Source: Neopestalotiopsis rosae (taxonomy: Eukaryota; Ascomycota; Sordariomycetes; Amphisphaeriales; Sporocadaceae). Taken from it: a stretch of DNA of 64,000 nucleotides. This document shows, in pieces, positions 35,166-48,648 of this stretch. Position numbers and translations under genes: made by a program. The notes under the pieces were generated by a model. That model was not told the origin of the DNA. It did no database searches and worked only from the letters and a program-made list of their open reading frames with translations. Numbering within the stretch: the first letter of the stretch is position 1; every line of letters begins with the position of its first letter. The DNA lies in contig JALGAS010000008.1 of assembly GCA_023078685.1 (NCBI GenBank), forward strand, positions 2,914,001 to 2,978,000, read 5' to 3'.

Positions 35166-35838
35166 CTTTTTTTTGTTATTGTTTTTCAGTTTCCTGTAAG
35201 TGTCCTTGTGGTAGTTGGCTTGTCTAGTGATGGATCTCTGCCAAAGTGATGCTGGTATACCAAAACCGAAACGTTATACACGGTCTGCCTTGGATCATTT
35301 ATAGGTATGTCCTCTCCGGGCCTTCAGTATTGGAGAGGAAGCCTATGCCAAAGACAATGTGCTTCAAGAGGGATCAAACAAAGCTAACAATAGGTTTGAG
35401 GGCGTGTAATTACCCTTTGTTCACTCCCTGTTAAACAAGGATTAGACTTGACACTTATGATAACAGCTCATTGTCCATTACAGGATTCTGCTCACATCTG
35501 ATGAGACCGCATGGCATCTTTTCACTCGGCCATCTTGAAGTGGTTTACTGATTCTATATTAAATTGTCATTCAGATATACAGCGTCTGTGGGGCGAAATC
35601 GCCAGTCCTGGCTGGTCTATTCCATTACAATAATTAAACAGATGAGATGATCCCGTCAACGCCGTGCCATGAGGTTCCATTATCCTTCCTAGATGATCAG
35701 GCCTGAGCCCAGTTCTAATCCAAATGACAAACTAAAAAAAAAAAAAAAAAAAAGGCCATTCAAGTCGTGACGAGCTGAGGGGTATCACACAATCGGGTAT
35801 CATACAACTCGCGAAAACACACAAAATCAAGCTTCTCC
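35166..35838. other. Intergenic region
   Basis: No gene is visible. It contains a pure run of 20 A at 35734-35753. Confidence 0.5.
35734..35753. repeat. Poly-A run of 20
   Basis: Twenty consecutive A on the plus strand, 85 bases beyond the stop of the transporter gene (T run in transcript sense). Confidence 0.9.
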
Positions 35839-37863
35839 TTATTCAATGGTCTTGGCAGGCAGTTGAGCAGCAGCAGCTGCAGTCTGATTTGTAATGCCTC
35901 TGGACGCCACTCGAGCAATCTCCTCGTCCTCGGGTTCTTGGATCTTTTCGCCCTTTTCGGCATCAGCAGCAGCAGCTGTTGTCGTCGTCGACGGCTTCTT
36001 CTGCTTGACACTCCGCCACTCCATGGCCGCAGCGCCGAGGATGGTCAGGCAGCACATGATGAGACCAATCTGGAAGCACTTGCGCAGGGCCTCGTTGTAG
36101 CTGAGCAGCACCTGGGGTAGCAGGTTGGCGGGGACCGACGAGGTGAGGGCGGTGGCGCCATTGTCAATGACGAGGCCGACGTTGAAGTCGGGCAGGCTGC
36201 TGAGGCGCTGGACCAGCTGCGTGTTGAGAACGTTCTCGCCGACCGAGATGAAGATGGCGCCGCCCAGCAGCTGGCTGAAGAACATGAGCGAGGTGCCGAT
36301 GGGCACGTCGCGCGTGGGCAGCACCGTCTGCGCCGCTAGGTTGGGCGCCTGGAACGACAGGCCCATGCCGAAGCCGTAGAGGATCTGGTAGCCGATCCAC
36401 TTGCCGGACCCCGTGCCGACCTCGAGCGTCGTCAGCAGGCCCGCGCCGACCGACATGACGCAGACGCCCGTGATCAGGAACGGTGTGTAGTAGCCAATCT
36501 TGGACGTGAGGATGCCCGTCGACATGGACGCCACCACCATGGCCAGGGTCAGGGGCAGCAGGCGGATGCCCGAGTCGACGGCCGAAACCTCCTTGATGGC
36601 TTGGAACCAAATGGGCAAGAAGTAGACTATACGGTGGAAAATTCGTGTATTAGCTTCGTTGTTCTGCTTTGAGGTTGTGTTGTGGAACATTGGAGTTGTT
36701 TGCGTGTATACTTACCAAAGATCATCATCTGCGAACCAATACAGAGCGTCGCCCAGAAACCAGCGAGAATGCTACGCTGCTTGAAGATGCGCGGCGGGAG
36801 AGTCGCCGTCTTGGGCATGTAGACCTGCACAAAGCAAAAGGCAATGAGAAGGGCAATGCCCAGGGTAAGACAGGCAATGACGCGACCACTGTTCCAGGCG
36901 TACTGGAGACCGCCCCATTGCAGGGCGAGCAGGAGGCAGACGACGCCGGGGATCAACAGCAGGGTGCCGACGGCGTCGAGCTGAGCGAGCTTCTTGCCGA
37001 GGGGCAGCTGGGTGGTCTCGCGGTCGGGCAGGTTGAGCAAAAAGGCAATGACCACCAGGGCCACGCCGCCGAAGGGCAGGTTGATGTAGAAGCACCAGCG
37101 CCAGGAGACGTTGGAGGTGAAGGCGCCGCCGACGAGGGGTCCGATGACGGAGGCGAGGCCAAAGACGGCGCCAAACAGGCCCTGGTAGAGGGGCCGCTTG
37201 TGCAGGGGCACGGCGTAGACGATGATGATGATGACGCCGGAGAAGATGCCGGCGGCGCCCACGCCGGCGATGGCGCGGCCCACGATGAAGACGGTCGAGC
37301 TCGGGGCGGCGCCGCAGATGGCGGAGCCGACCTCGAACAGCAGGACGGCGGCCATGAAGGTCAGCTTCACCGAGAAGAAGGTGTAGACCTTGCCAAACAT
37401 CAGCTGGAAGGAGGCCGTCGTGAGCAGGTAGGCCGAGCCGTACCAGCCCACGTCGGTCAGGGAGTGGAATTCATCAGTGATGCGAGGAATGGCCTATAAT
37501 TACGATTGCACATCTTGTCAGTGGCTATCGCAGGATGTACAAGTGTGATATCCGTAGCAAAAAACACAGTCAACATACCGTGGAAATAATCAGTCGATCC
37601 AAGGCAACCAAGAACATGCTGATGAAGATGGAGATCAATAGCAAGGCAAGGCGGAGCCCCTCGGGGTACTCGTGCGCGGTCGTGGAGGCCCGCGACACGG
37701 TCTTGGTGGCCACATTGTTCTCTTCTCTAGGTTGATGCGTCGAGACGCTCGAAATGTCCTCGTCATTGTGATCATCTATCTGTGTCGTTGTGGTCGTGTC
37801 TGTTGTTGTTGCCGTGGGGGTGGCGTCGCCGCTGGGCTTCTTTTTGCCCAATCCGAAAGGCAT
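35839..37863 (-). CDS. Major facilitator transporter, DHA2 (14-helix) drug:H+ antiporter type
   Basis: Three exons, 37863..37579, 37493..36716 and 36626..35839, have consistent phases and give 616 residues. A hydrophilic Thr-rich N-terminus of about 70 residues precedes helix 1 ([24 protein letters not shown]). DHA2 landmarks are [21 protein letters not shown], the gating motif region [45 protein letters not shown], and [23 protein letters not shown]. The C-terminal tail is hydrophilic, with PEDEEIAR. This class exports toxic or secondary compounds at the plasma membrane; the substrate is unknown. It is the nearest gene to the Zn(II)2Cys6 regulator, and both are on the minus strand. Confidence 0.93.
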
Positions 37864-39314
37864 GGTGTCGTTAAAGCTTGTGTGGTATTTGATGCTGATC
37901 TATCTCTATACTGCCAAGAATCTAGGTTTCGATCTGCGGTTATATTGTCGTATACTTTTCCGCGTGTGGCCCTCCGATAGAAAAAGCTTATTTTCACTTC
38001 TGCCAAGAGTGTGTATAGGAGCGATCAGTACCGTGTGTCGTGTGCAGGTTTTCGAAAAGACTCGGCGGTATTATGTTTCAGTCAAAGGAATGAGATGTCT
38101 GTTGTTTGTTATGAATCGTTTGTGAAAAGACTGACGATCTAATTATTTGTAGTGGTTCTAAAAAAAAAAAAAAAAACAAGGGGACGATTGTCGCATCATA
38201 TATCTTTTCTCCCCCTTCCCATCGCACTCTTGGCGCCGATATACCGACCTTTTTTTCTTTCCAAGCTCCGTCGGTCTCGGACGACGCTACGCCCGGGGCT
38301 GAAGCAGGACAAAAAAAAAAGAAGTGTGTGGAACCACGGACTTAACAGACGAGAAAGAAGGAGTATACACGGACTAGTTTCATTTTTCTTAATGGGCTCG
38401 AACTTTTACAGCGCCCGAAGTCAACAGGAATTCGGGTGTTACTAAACTGCTGAGCTTAGTTGAGATTGCGCCGTGGCTCCACTCCCGTCTCGACTGATGA
38501 CAAAGATTTGGCGACTACCTGCTTCTCATTTGTCCGTAATTGTGCGAGCCAGACTCTTTTTTCTTTCATGATGTAAGCCATCTTGTATGCGTCACCGAAT
38601 TTTGCTCCTTTTTGCTTCGGTCGCTGGCGCCATGAGAAAACAAATTGTTTCCCAGGGGTTAGGTATTGGGTTCATTCTTTTTGCGCTTCGGCCCCGAACG
38701 TGACTTGCTCATAACCGGGGCAGCGATCCAATCGCAGTAGCTGAAATGGACATGGCGCCCGCAATAGATCAGCCATGGCTGCGACACTTGCCATGTGCAA
38801 TATGAGACTAAGTGGGTGTCAACATGAATCTGTGACATTCCACATTGTCTTTTTCCCTTCTTCTCCTCTGCTACTTTCAGCCCTAGATCATAAGAAAATG
38901 AGTCAATCGGGGGACGGAGGAATGCGGAGCACCATTGTCAAGCCTGTTGTGTAAGCCAACTCACGCTGCCATTGACGCTACGGATTTCGGCCCCCATTAT
39001 GATCGCACTCTGTTCGGGTCCTTCTATTCCCCGACCAATAGTTAGAGTCAGCACAACGCGGATATAGCGTAGATAACTTTTGAATCCCCTTTTGCAGAAT
39101 TATTCGTCTCTTGACTTTGTCGACATCATATTGGCGGGAAGATCAGACACGGCTGCCTGAACAGGTCGTCTTTGTGATAGTCTTGTAAATTACAACATCT
39201 GCTGTCGGCAGATTGTCTCTTGTCTTGGCTATGGAGATTTCCCTTGAATGGCCCACATTAGAGTTGTCCTCTATGAAAACGCCCGCAAACAATTTCATGC
39301 ATCATTAGTTACTT
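37864..39314. other. Intergenic region of 1.45 kb
   Basis: This is the promoter of the transporter gene and 3' side of the regulator gene. It contains A runs at about 38160-38177. No gene. Confidence 0.5.
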
Positions 39315-41784
39315 TTACAGCCAGCCATTCATCGTCTGGTAGGGACCCATATTGCCGTACGCGCCATAGTTGACCATCGGAGCACCGTTATTGCCAAACA
39401 TGTCCCAGTTGATGGTTGATGTATCGACAAAACCTAGCATCTGATCCCAGGGCATATCACTGGCGGCGGTGCCGGCGATACTGACAGCTGGCGTCGATGG
39501 TGATAACTTGATGTCGCTCGCGCTGTCCATTGGCTCGTAGCCAGGGCCGAGAAGCTCCCGGAGTCGGGAAATAAACCAAGGCGTCTCGGGTGTGGCGCCA
39601 GTAGCCTGGTACAAGGCTTCTTCCCGTTTGCTCCACGCCTTGATGGTGATGACGGCGAGCGAGGCGTGCGGTCTGACCGTAATCTTGAAGAACTCGGGAT
39701 GGAATCGATAAACCTCTGCAACCACTTTCCAGGCTCGGTCTACCAATTGTCCAGTCGTATGTGTACACAGCTGTCCCACCATGAATTGGAACACTTCAAT
39801 CTGGAAATGTGTTTTGACTGAGTCACAATTAGTGTTTTCGTTCTCACCACCATGACGTGATGCCAGTTTGTTGCACAACTCACCAAACCATGTAAAAACA
39901 CCGCCCTTCTCGAGGTGACGATACGTCTCCAGAGAAGACTCGGCGCCGGATACGGCAAGTTTGAATAAATTATCCTTGGGTGTGAGAACTTCGGTCCCCC
40001 ATTCTGGTTCCTCCCGGGGTGGTCGGATGACTTCCTGTAGCTTCTTCATAATCATTCTGCCCTGCCACGCTGCAAGATCGTGAACCGGACCCATGCTGGG
40101 GTCGCCATACTTTTCTAATATCTCTTGGATGGACTCGCCCAATTCGTTGATGCGCGTTTGTGCTGCCTCCAACTCGGCCGTTGGTGGACCCTTTGGTGAC
40201 GCCAGTTCATTCTGAAGAATAATGTTTTCGAGGCTGGGAGTGTCGGAAAGTAACCTAGCAATTTGATAGCTGATGAGACAATGCACCATGTCTGTAGGTC
40301 CGTCCTTGGGCTCAATCTTGGTCATTTGTGGAAACAGATCAGCATCGTTGACATTTGTTGGTTCCTTGGTATCCCATTGGCGAGGCAACATTGATTGCCC
40401 AAAGCCTGACAGCATCGCATATATGGCGTCGAGCAAAATGATCTGCCACCATACGCGGCGGCGCATTTCCGTGTCGAACGGAGAAAGGCCGAGTAGCTCT
40501 CCATCGCGATGAAGACCCAACTTCTGGCCTATCCGGATGATGATTCCATTAAGAATCCAGGCAGCGTGGCGATCATAGCGGCCCATGAGCGAAAGCTGAT
40601 AGATTATCTCAGTACTCTACGACCCGAATAATGAAGGCTCAGTAAGCTTACCTGATACAAAACGAGCGCCTGCAAAACAACCATATCGTATTTGTGTAAT
40701 ATGCCAATGCGCATAAATGCCACTCGAGCACCCTTGGAGAAACGCGCCAACGCGTCATCTTTCGTTAGGCCAAGGACGCCGATGCACTCCGTGTCTGTCA
40801 TGGAAACGGCAGCCAGCGTATATATTGAGAAGAGCAGAGCCTCTACGTTTTTGGGAAGATTGGTCTGATTTGTAGCAGCTTCGACAACCAGCGGCTGCAC
40901 GGTAGGCACATGTATAACTTTAGTCAATGGATTAACCCTCTCAAGAAAGGTCTGCCAAAGACGGAAAACATGAGCTGGGTTAGGGTGAAGCTCATCCAAA
41001 TTGGCATCCGAGTCACTGGAGAAGAGAAGACCGGTGTGGTGATCCGGCGTTAGTCCATCTGCAGGTGTCGTGCTGGAGCTCTCTTCCTCCTTCTCGTCTT
41101 GATCAACGATTTCACGCATTGCCCGGACCTAGAAAGCGTGTCAGCAATGCATGCCCTCCGCTGGCGTATCGACACGAGATGAGCCTAGATCCCAGCGCCC
41201 ACGTGACGCGCCTGAACATGCTTTCAAATCGAGAGAAATCAAGTGAAGCCATACCTCATCGTGAACGGTCGCCCACAGGAAGCTGTCCATGAAGCGTACG
41301 CCGCTATCATCTTTAACCAGCTTCCCTAGCGATTTCCAGGGTTCTCCAGAATTTGGTGTCTCGCCCGAGGTGCTGGGAGGCTTGGCCGTCGCATACTCTT
41401 GCAAAAGCTCTTCGCAACGCGCCAGGCGTTGTTGCAAGTCTTGGTTGGGCCTCCTTCTCTTCCTAGCAGGAGCGGGAGTGCTGGGCGTACAGGTCACACC
41501 AGCCTAGAGTTAACGTGCGCACATTAGCACCTCTCAATTGTTCAACGTGGCAGACCCGAATAAAATTCCTAGATCTGCGGTGACGCTCACCTTTATGCAG
41601 TTGGAACAGGGACTATTTCGGTCACATTTGATCTTGCGATGCTGGCAAAGAACACAGGCACTGTAAGGCTTTCAGTAAGCAGGCTGATGGTCAATGATGC
41701 TGATTATGAATCCCTCTCCTGGGGGGCCTCTGGAGCTTACAGAACTCGCGGGGTTCGTCCCGAGCCCGTGGGCGTTGACGACAT
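39315..41784 (-). CDS. Zn(II)2Cys6 fungal transcription factor with fungal-specific TF domain
   Basis: Six exons, 41784..41741, 41660..41591, 41503..41255, 41128..40652, 40595..39884 and 39817..39315, give 684 residues. The zinc cluster is exact: Cys17, 20, 27, 33, 36 and 43 in C-x2-C-x6-C-x5-C-x2-C-x6-C spacing (ACVLCQHRKIKCDRNSPCSNC), assembled from three exons. A basic linker KRRRPNQ and a short coiled coil follow. The middle-homology domain shows LLFSIYTLAAVSM, GRYDRHAAWILNGIIIRIGQKLGLHRDG and MRRRVWWQIILLDA. The last intron (66 bp, GTGAGT to CTCAG) is a multiple of three and also open; I prefer splicing because it restores WFVKTHFQIEVF, which fits the family better. It probably regulates nearby or distant metabolic genes; the target is unknown. 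Confidence 0.9.
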
Positions 41785-44700
41785 ATTTCAATCTGCCTCA
41801 TGCAGAGGCGATAGACACAAGAGGGTTGACGAGTATTCCGGAGAGCTCTCCGCCGGCGCTTCTGTGCGCGCGGGACCCAATGAAACCAGAGGGGCGATTA
41901 CGTTTTTTTGTGCCCTTTCCCTTGGAGCGAGACGAGGGGAAACCAAATTGGGTGAGCGGCGCGAAGAAAAATAGAAAGAAGCACAGAGAGTTTGTAGAGA
42001 GGTAACGGTTGACGTCGACTGATTGGTAAGCGGCTTAGAGGAAGTCAAAGTTAAAAATCAAGCAAAGATATTCGCTTGAGTTTCCTTTGACGAAATATAC
42101 GGAGTTGACCAACGTTCCGTCCGGGAGGCCGCGGAAAATCCTGGTCGCAAAAGGAATGTCCACGGGTAGCAGGTTATGCTTATCGTCCGCACTTTGGAGG
42201 GGCACCCCTCGTTGGATAAGAAAGGGTCGTTGCGCGCGCCCGCTAAAAAGCTGCCTTTCCACTGGGGCCACTGAGGGAGGAAGGAGAAAAGGGACGGGGA
42301 TAGGCCAATGAATTGCCTTTTCACCAAGGTACGGATACCCAACCAGTGCCTGTAGACTGGTCTGGTAGGTCAGGTAGGACTGGTAAGTCCGGGTAGGTAG
42401 GTCAGTGCAGTCAGTAGCTAAAAGGTGTTCAAACTAGAGAAGACCAATCACTACGACTAGCAGCAGAATTGAATGGTCTGTCAATAAGATGATGATGCTT
42501 GGTGATATGTAGATAAATAAGATCAGGCAGAAATAAAAGAAGTAGTCAGGTAGATGTGCTTTCTTCTTTTCTTTCTTCATTTGCTTGCTTTCTTTTTCCA
42601 GGAGGATCGTTGTGTGCCGTCTGTCAGATCAGATGGCAGAAGAGCTGAAAGAAGATGAGTGAGAAAGTGAAGGAAGAAGTATTATTAGGCATGCAGCTGT
42701 AACGTAAGTATGCATGCACCATAATGATGCGAGGCAGGCAGGCAGGCGGCGCAAGGAAAAACCGACAAAAGCTTTGAATGGGGATTTTGATGGGACAAAT
42801 GCCTTGCAGTACTACCTGGGCATTGCTGGGTTCCAGTCACTCCAGTTCAGTAGCTCGAGCGCGACGTCTGGGGGAAAATTGACAGATATGTCATCATAAA
42901 GTTCGACCACGGCCACAAGCGTAATCCGGCACCCCGTGGACATCTGTGAGAGCCCGCTGAATTTTGACTCAGCCCGGCGTATTCGTGTACGTATGGAAGG
43001 GGACTGGGGCCCAAGCAGAGAGGTTGATGGGGAAGGGTGCCAGCTGCTCTGGGGCTGTCTAGAGCTGCAATCATCAGTTTTGCAGCTGATTACTCAAACC
43101 ACGGCGTGTCTTCACACCGGTTCGGACACTTTCCGAGTCGACATATGTGCACCCAAGTGCATTTCTCGCATATCTTTCGCACACTACACCGGAAATTGAT
43201 GATCTAATCGGATCCGAGAGATCTTCATGCCGCGGTCACAGATACCCTGAGCGGAGAATGTTCTGGATCAAGAGAAGTGGACGTGGTCCCCTATTCTCTT
43301 GTCTGCCGGTCTTTCCCACTTACCGTAGTCAACCACTGTCACTTTTTGGGGAGTGACGTGACGTGATGTTGTGGGTTGCTCGCTTGGCTTGAGACTTGAA
43401 AACAACATTGCCATTTGTGCCAGCATCCGAAAACACCTGCGTCCTGAACTGGAGCAGGGAACAAGGTATCTCTTTTTACAACCCATGAGGAACACGGCCA
43501 AGGTGACAGCACGTCAACTGACGAAATATATGCATGCAGCGGACACATTGACGGTACTTCGCAAGGCATTTCCAGGACTTATTATTCTTCCTTGCTTACC
43601 ATTATTATTAGCCTTGATCTGCAGTGATACTCTTCCCACCGCTGGGCAATGGCCTGGCCGAGCCAATCAGGCTGCATTTAGACTCAATTCTCGTCGCGGG
43701 ACGATTCAACTGCTGAATGCTGGGATTCCCGCCTAGCCGAATCCCGTCCGCTTTTGCTGCTGCAGGTCTGTGAACGTAGTAGTGTAGTGCATGACCAGAC
43801 TAAACCCGGCGGAGATTATATCTGATGGGGAGCCGATGCTCCTGGACCCCAAGGACAAAACCCCTGTTGCGTTTTGTACGAAGTACGAGTATACTTCGTA
43901 AATTTCGGAAAGTATACCTGCGTACTATGTAGGACGGACAGAGGGCTGCGGCTGCTTCGGCTGACCCACTGACCGGGCCAGTACTGATACCCTCCCCCAC
44001 GTGCAATTGTGCATCGCTCGACGGAAGACTAAAAACTCTCTGTTCAGCTTATTACTTAAGATTGCATGTGCTACCTAGGTTTGTCTTCGGGGCAGTCTCG
44101 TCCAACTCGGTATGATAGCCAAGTTAGTATACGGTCTCAAGGCCGCGAAATTCACAATCATTACGCATATCTATCGATTGACCGACGCGAGAGCCGAATA
44201 TCTATGACCGCTTTATGGTACTTTTCAATATAAGGCGCAACTAGGAGATGGTCCCGTGACACAATAACCAGCCTATGCCAACTCATCCATACAATCCCAA
44301 TTGGGGTTATGCTGGAAGCATTTCACCTAACTACCGGCTTGGGGGAAACTTTATCTGTCAAGCTCCTATAATTACCGGCTATCGAGGTCGAGGCGGCTCT
44401 TTCTCTCAATTGGTTTCTTTCTTTTCTTTAGTCCTATCAAAAGGGGACGCGGTGTTATCGGTCCGCGGAACGCACGGGGGCGCCTTTATGAAATTGCCGA
44501 CAGCTACCGCGCCCATAATATGCCATCGAGCGCAAGCCACAAGCATTACATCCGGATGACCGTATAAGCTCCAGTCGGAGTGGCCTATTGGGGACAATGA
44601 AGGAGCATGTCGATTTGTATCTTTCAGCGGATGAAACATGATTTTAGATCACCATGATGATAATCGTCGCCTGCCATATGTCCGTGTTTCTCAAGACAGC

Positions 44701-45856
44701 ATACGGTAAGCTCCGGTCGATCATGAAAATGAATGGTAAACGGCAGGGCTAGCCGTAGCCTCGGAGGATCCTCCCCAAGTCCCCCGGCATATTTGATCAC
44801 ACCCTGGGCCAGACCATCGGGGCAACGCACCCAAAGACAAAAGCACAGCCTCACCTAATATCATCTCCTGTATGAAACAAAGTCCTGGTTGAGAATCGTG
44901 ACATCCCCCAAGCATGTCAGACTCTCACAGGGTCGATCAGGGATAGAAAGGCACAGATACAACGCAACAAGCATGCTTCATGATGAGAGACCAGTTAATT
45001 CGTCAACACCTTCCACAGCATGAATTTGACCTTTCTCAATGAGGCTGAGTTCATGTCCATTTGGAATCAAGAGAAGAACATCCAGTCCCAAATGAATGAA
45101 GATGCTCCGTCAGTTGGTAACCTGTCAGTCTATTATGATCGGGATCCCCCCCAAAATCAAGAATTTTGTGCAGGGGGGTAAGCAAGCCAGAGAGGGAGCG
45201 GAAGGGGCCGCAATGGAATGGCATTAGGCATTAAGTTAGACTCCGAGTCCCGAGGGCACAAGTTACACCAACACAAAAGCAGCTCTTGTAACCTTGTTAC
45301 AGAGCAATAATTAAGCCACCGAGACCCGAGTTTTTGCAAAAGTGCCCAGTTATGAAATGATGAATTATTCTTGCCAAGACTGGCCGCTTCGGATGACGGG
45401 ACGCTTAACACACCATGGCGTTATTATAATTTATGCCTTATGGGGAGGGAGAGAGAAAAAACTGCTGCCTGGTTTTCCTTTTCTACAGAGACCAGCGCAT
45501 TTCCACATATCTCTTGTCCCAACCGAAATTACAATCTTTGGTGGCTGTCTACTGAAAGCCGCTTGCGGTGATGCTACGGTGAGGCTATACCTGACCGTGT
45601 CCAGGCAGTCACTTTTGGGAAGTTTGTACCAAGTGTCGTGACGCGTTCTTTTAATTGTCCTTTGACTATTGGTTGATTCGTTCCTCTCATCCTTGAGATA
45701 CGAAACGCGGTATGGACATTATTACATCGATCGCGCTGCGCAAGTACCTTGACTGATCTATACACGCAATTGTTTTCCGTACCAATCCAATGCCCTAAAC
45801 ATTGCCTGGGAATATGCTTCAAAACCCTGAACGCCTTACCATGATCATCTAATCGT
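41785..45856. other. Gene-poor region of 4.1 kb
   Basis: The first 300 bases are the regulator's promoter. GGTAGG/GGTCAG-rich sequence lies at 42357-42412 and CTTTCTT-rich sequence around 42557-42600. I see only short frames and no transposon ends. Confidence 0.45.
42357..42412. repeat. Imperfect GGTAGG/GGTCAGG repeat tract
   Basis: A short tract of overlapping GGTAGGT and CTGGTA units in the regulator's upstream region. Degenerate, seen directly. Confidence 0.55.
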
Positions 45857-48648
45857 CTATATGCCAAGACCTTTAGCACAGGTCCACAGAATTACTGGCA
45901 CGATAACGTTGTCGTTGCCTCCGGTCAGGACAGCCTCCGTTAGACTGGCCGCACAGGCACAGACGCTCGTCTTGCCCATCGTTACAGGAATGGAATCGTG
46001 AGGGCTACTCGAATGCCATCCGCCCACCCTGAGCCAGGTGTATGCCGCCATGAGCCCGATGAACACGGCCACAGCGAATGCGACACTTCCCTCTAGACTT
46101 TTACCACCACCCCAAATCCACTTGCGATGTCCGTAACGTCGACCGATGAGTGATGCAGCTGCATCGCCCAGACCAACGCAGATTACACCTGCAACCATGC
46201 TGACCTCACGAGTCGGTAGTTCCCAACCAGTCAGGTATCCCGTTCCCGATCGGGGCAGTGACCCCAATGATAGCCAAAGCGGGATTGCGCACCCAATTAG
46301 TAGGAAAATGTGCGACACAACAACAGGGCCCCTTAAGTCTCGACCGTCCACGTACGGCGCGAGAAACGTCGCCAGAGGTTTTGAGAGTGGTGGAAGTTGG
46401 CTTGCCCGCAGTAGATCGAGCAGAAGGAATACTGCAAGAATAATGGACAGCGCCAGTGCCACAAATGTTGGGTCAATATAAATCGATGGGGCAAACATGG
46501 CCACCATCATGAAGTGAAAGACCTTTCGTCGTGTGTCGACCTCGTACTTCGGGGAAAGCTGGAAAACAACCATGAGTCCCACGGCCAGAACCGCGACATA
46601 GTATCTGCTGAGAAGCAGCCGAGTATTAGCCTCTCCAAAAACGCCTTGTCGAAGGAACTGGACCCAGCCAATGTCTTGTTCCTCGATATGAGCTGCACGA
46701 GGAGGTAGACAGATCCATCTTTCGAGGTTGTGACTAATGACTTGCCATCTGAACCAAGGAAGATCTCCGAATAGGTAGCCCAAGGCCCAACCCACTGGCT
46801 CGAAACCTTGAAGTGCATGTTCTTGCACAAAGTCCTTGACCCCAACGACTTGATTCGGGACGAATACTGCCGCCACGATGCACATGTACACAAAGAAGGA
46901 ATATAACCACTTTCTCATGGTAGCTTGCTCTTGCGTGAGTGCAAAAAATGCCCTTACCGACGACGAGGCTGAACGTTTTCTTCTGCCGGACGGTGTATGT
47001 TTGTGCGATCTCTTTGATGGCTTGCTGATGTAGGGTAACGTATGTCTTCTCTGGTGCCCGAATTGCTTCATATCTGGGGTATCAAATCGGACTCCTGATC
47101 CGTTATGCTCAGAGCCTGATAATGGGCCGTCAAGGCCGGCATCAGTACCGTCTATAGTTGCGGTTTTCACTCGCGATAGTGTTTGCATGCTCTCGGAATC
47201 TTCAGCATCGTCGACAGCCTCGCAAGAGCTGCAGGAAGAGCATTCCATTGGTGCATGAAACAAGTCGTGGCGGACTCTTTTCCATGGCATGAGCTTTGCA
47301 AAGACAGAGGCGGACCGTTTTGTAGGGATCTCATCACGTCTAAACCGCCATTTAGGCACGCGAGCCAATGCTATTCCCCAAAGAATGACACGGGTACACA
47401 AGACGAGAATATCGAGTCCGCCAACCCACAGCATTGCCTTGATGATGGTGATTTGAGGAGACCAGGACAGCAACAGCACGTTAATGAGTGCTATCGAGAG
47501 GAGATGAAGCTCTGCAGTCAGAAGACTGGTGGTAGTCAAGGATTGCAGAGTAATACAGAGAGCTCGGTGTAGTGGGTACAATAACACAATGTTCTCGGTC
47601 GGTACTGTAGCCCGAGGGAAATTGTTGTCTTTCGAAAATGACTGGTGATTGATCGTTTTGGAAATCAGTAGCGGTATACAAGACACCAACCACTGCAAAG
47701 AGCCTCCAACTTCGTCGCCCGAAACCTTTGGAAACAGGACCGGAGGAAGAGCACAAAGTGCGAGCACAGCATTTGGAAGGATCACAGCGTCGTTGTCTAC
47801 CGAGATGAGTGAAGAGACGAGAAGCGTGATGGCCACAGGATAGAGAAGTGGGGCCGGATCAAAAGAGGTTGGAATTTGAAGAGGTATCTTTCGTGACGGA
47901 GTGCGGTGTCGATATCCCCAATATATTAGCCTCAACGGATACAGGGTCGCAAGAATGCCAGTGATACCCAAAGTGGAAGCGAGTTCTGAATTCGTGTGAG
48001 AAGAGCACTTGGGTGTGTAGCTTATATGTAAAAGAATCACTTACCAAGTCGCCATTTGTATAGCACCGGGCGTACCTGCTCGCCCGTATATACCACGACC
48101 CCCAAGGAACCAAGGAGCAGGACTTCTGTTATCCGCCGAATGATGACCTTGGTGCGTTTGGAAGTCTCGGCCTTGATTTGTCGCTCTTTTTCTGCTTTCA
48201 AGTCCTTCTTAGACTCAGCTGTAATGTAAGAAGTGCGCCTTGTCTCGTCTTCCAAATACGCAGGAGAAGGGAATGGAGATGAAGTTCCCGACAAGAGCTC
48301 GTTGCGCCCACGTAGGCCCTTGTGCAATTTGGTTCTCGGCGCCGGGAGGCCTTTCAAGAAGTGCTCATCGTCGGCTTCAGTACCACTGTCGCTCGTTGGG
48401 GTGGTATCGCGGGAGACGGCTGGATAGGATGTTCGACTCCGGATATGGTAACCATCTCCATTGTGCTGAGGGGCGGATCGCGCGGTGGTGGAGCTTGAGA
48501 TGCTGCCTGAAGGCTCTAGGAGCTCCGACTTTTGGCGGTGGTAGGGATGTGGTGATCTGGAGAGAAGTCGCAAGGCGTCCCGATCATCGCGCAGCTGGCC
48601 CGCCGCATCTTGTCGTTGCGTAGTCGGGGAGCTCGAGTGCTCAGACAT
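45857..48648 (-). CDS. SEC59: Dolichol kinase (Sec59 family)
   Basis: This ER multi-spanning enzyme makes dolichyl phosphate with CTP as donor, for N-glycosylation, GPI and O-mannose pathways. Two exons, 48648..48045 and 47985..45857, are joined by a 59-bp intron and give 910 residues. The C-terminal domain carries the family signatures: DTRRKVFHFMMVAMFAP, then GVICVGLGDAAASLIGRRYG, the RKWIWGGGKSLEGSVAF nucleotide-binding loop, and LTEAVLTGGNDNVIVP near the end. The first 170 residues are a hydrophilic Ser/Thr/Arg-rich extension before the first membrane helix, and a second hydrophilic insert (about residues 435-540) holds CSSCSSCE and KRSHKHTPSGRRKRS. Yeast Sec59 is 519 residues, so this protein is much longer, as in other filamentous fungi. 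Divergent from NAD kinase. Confidence 0.95.

Noticed and set aside
39801..39883. 83-bp intron in the transcription factor ending TTTCCAG
   Set aside because: This acceptor shifts the frame into an immediate stop; the CTCAG acceptor at 39818 keeps the frame.
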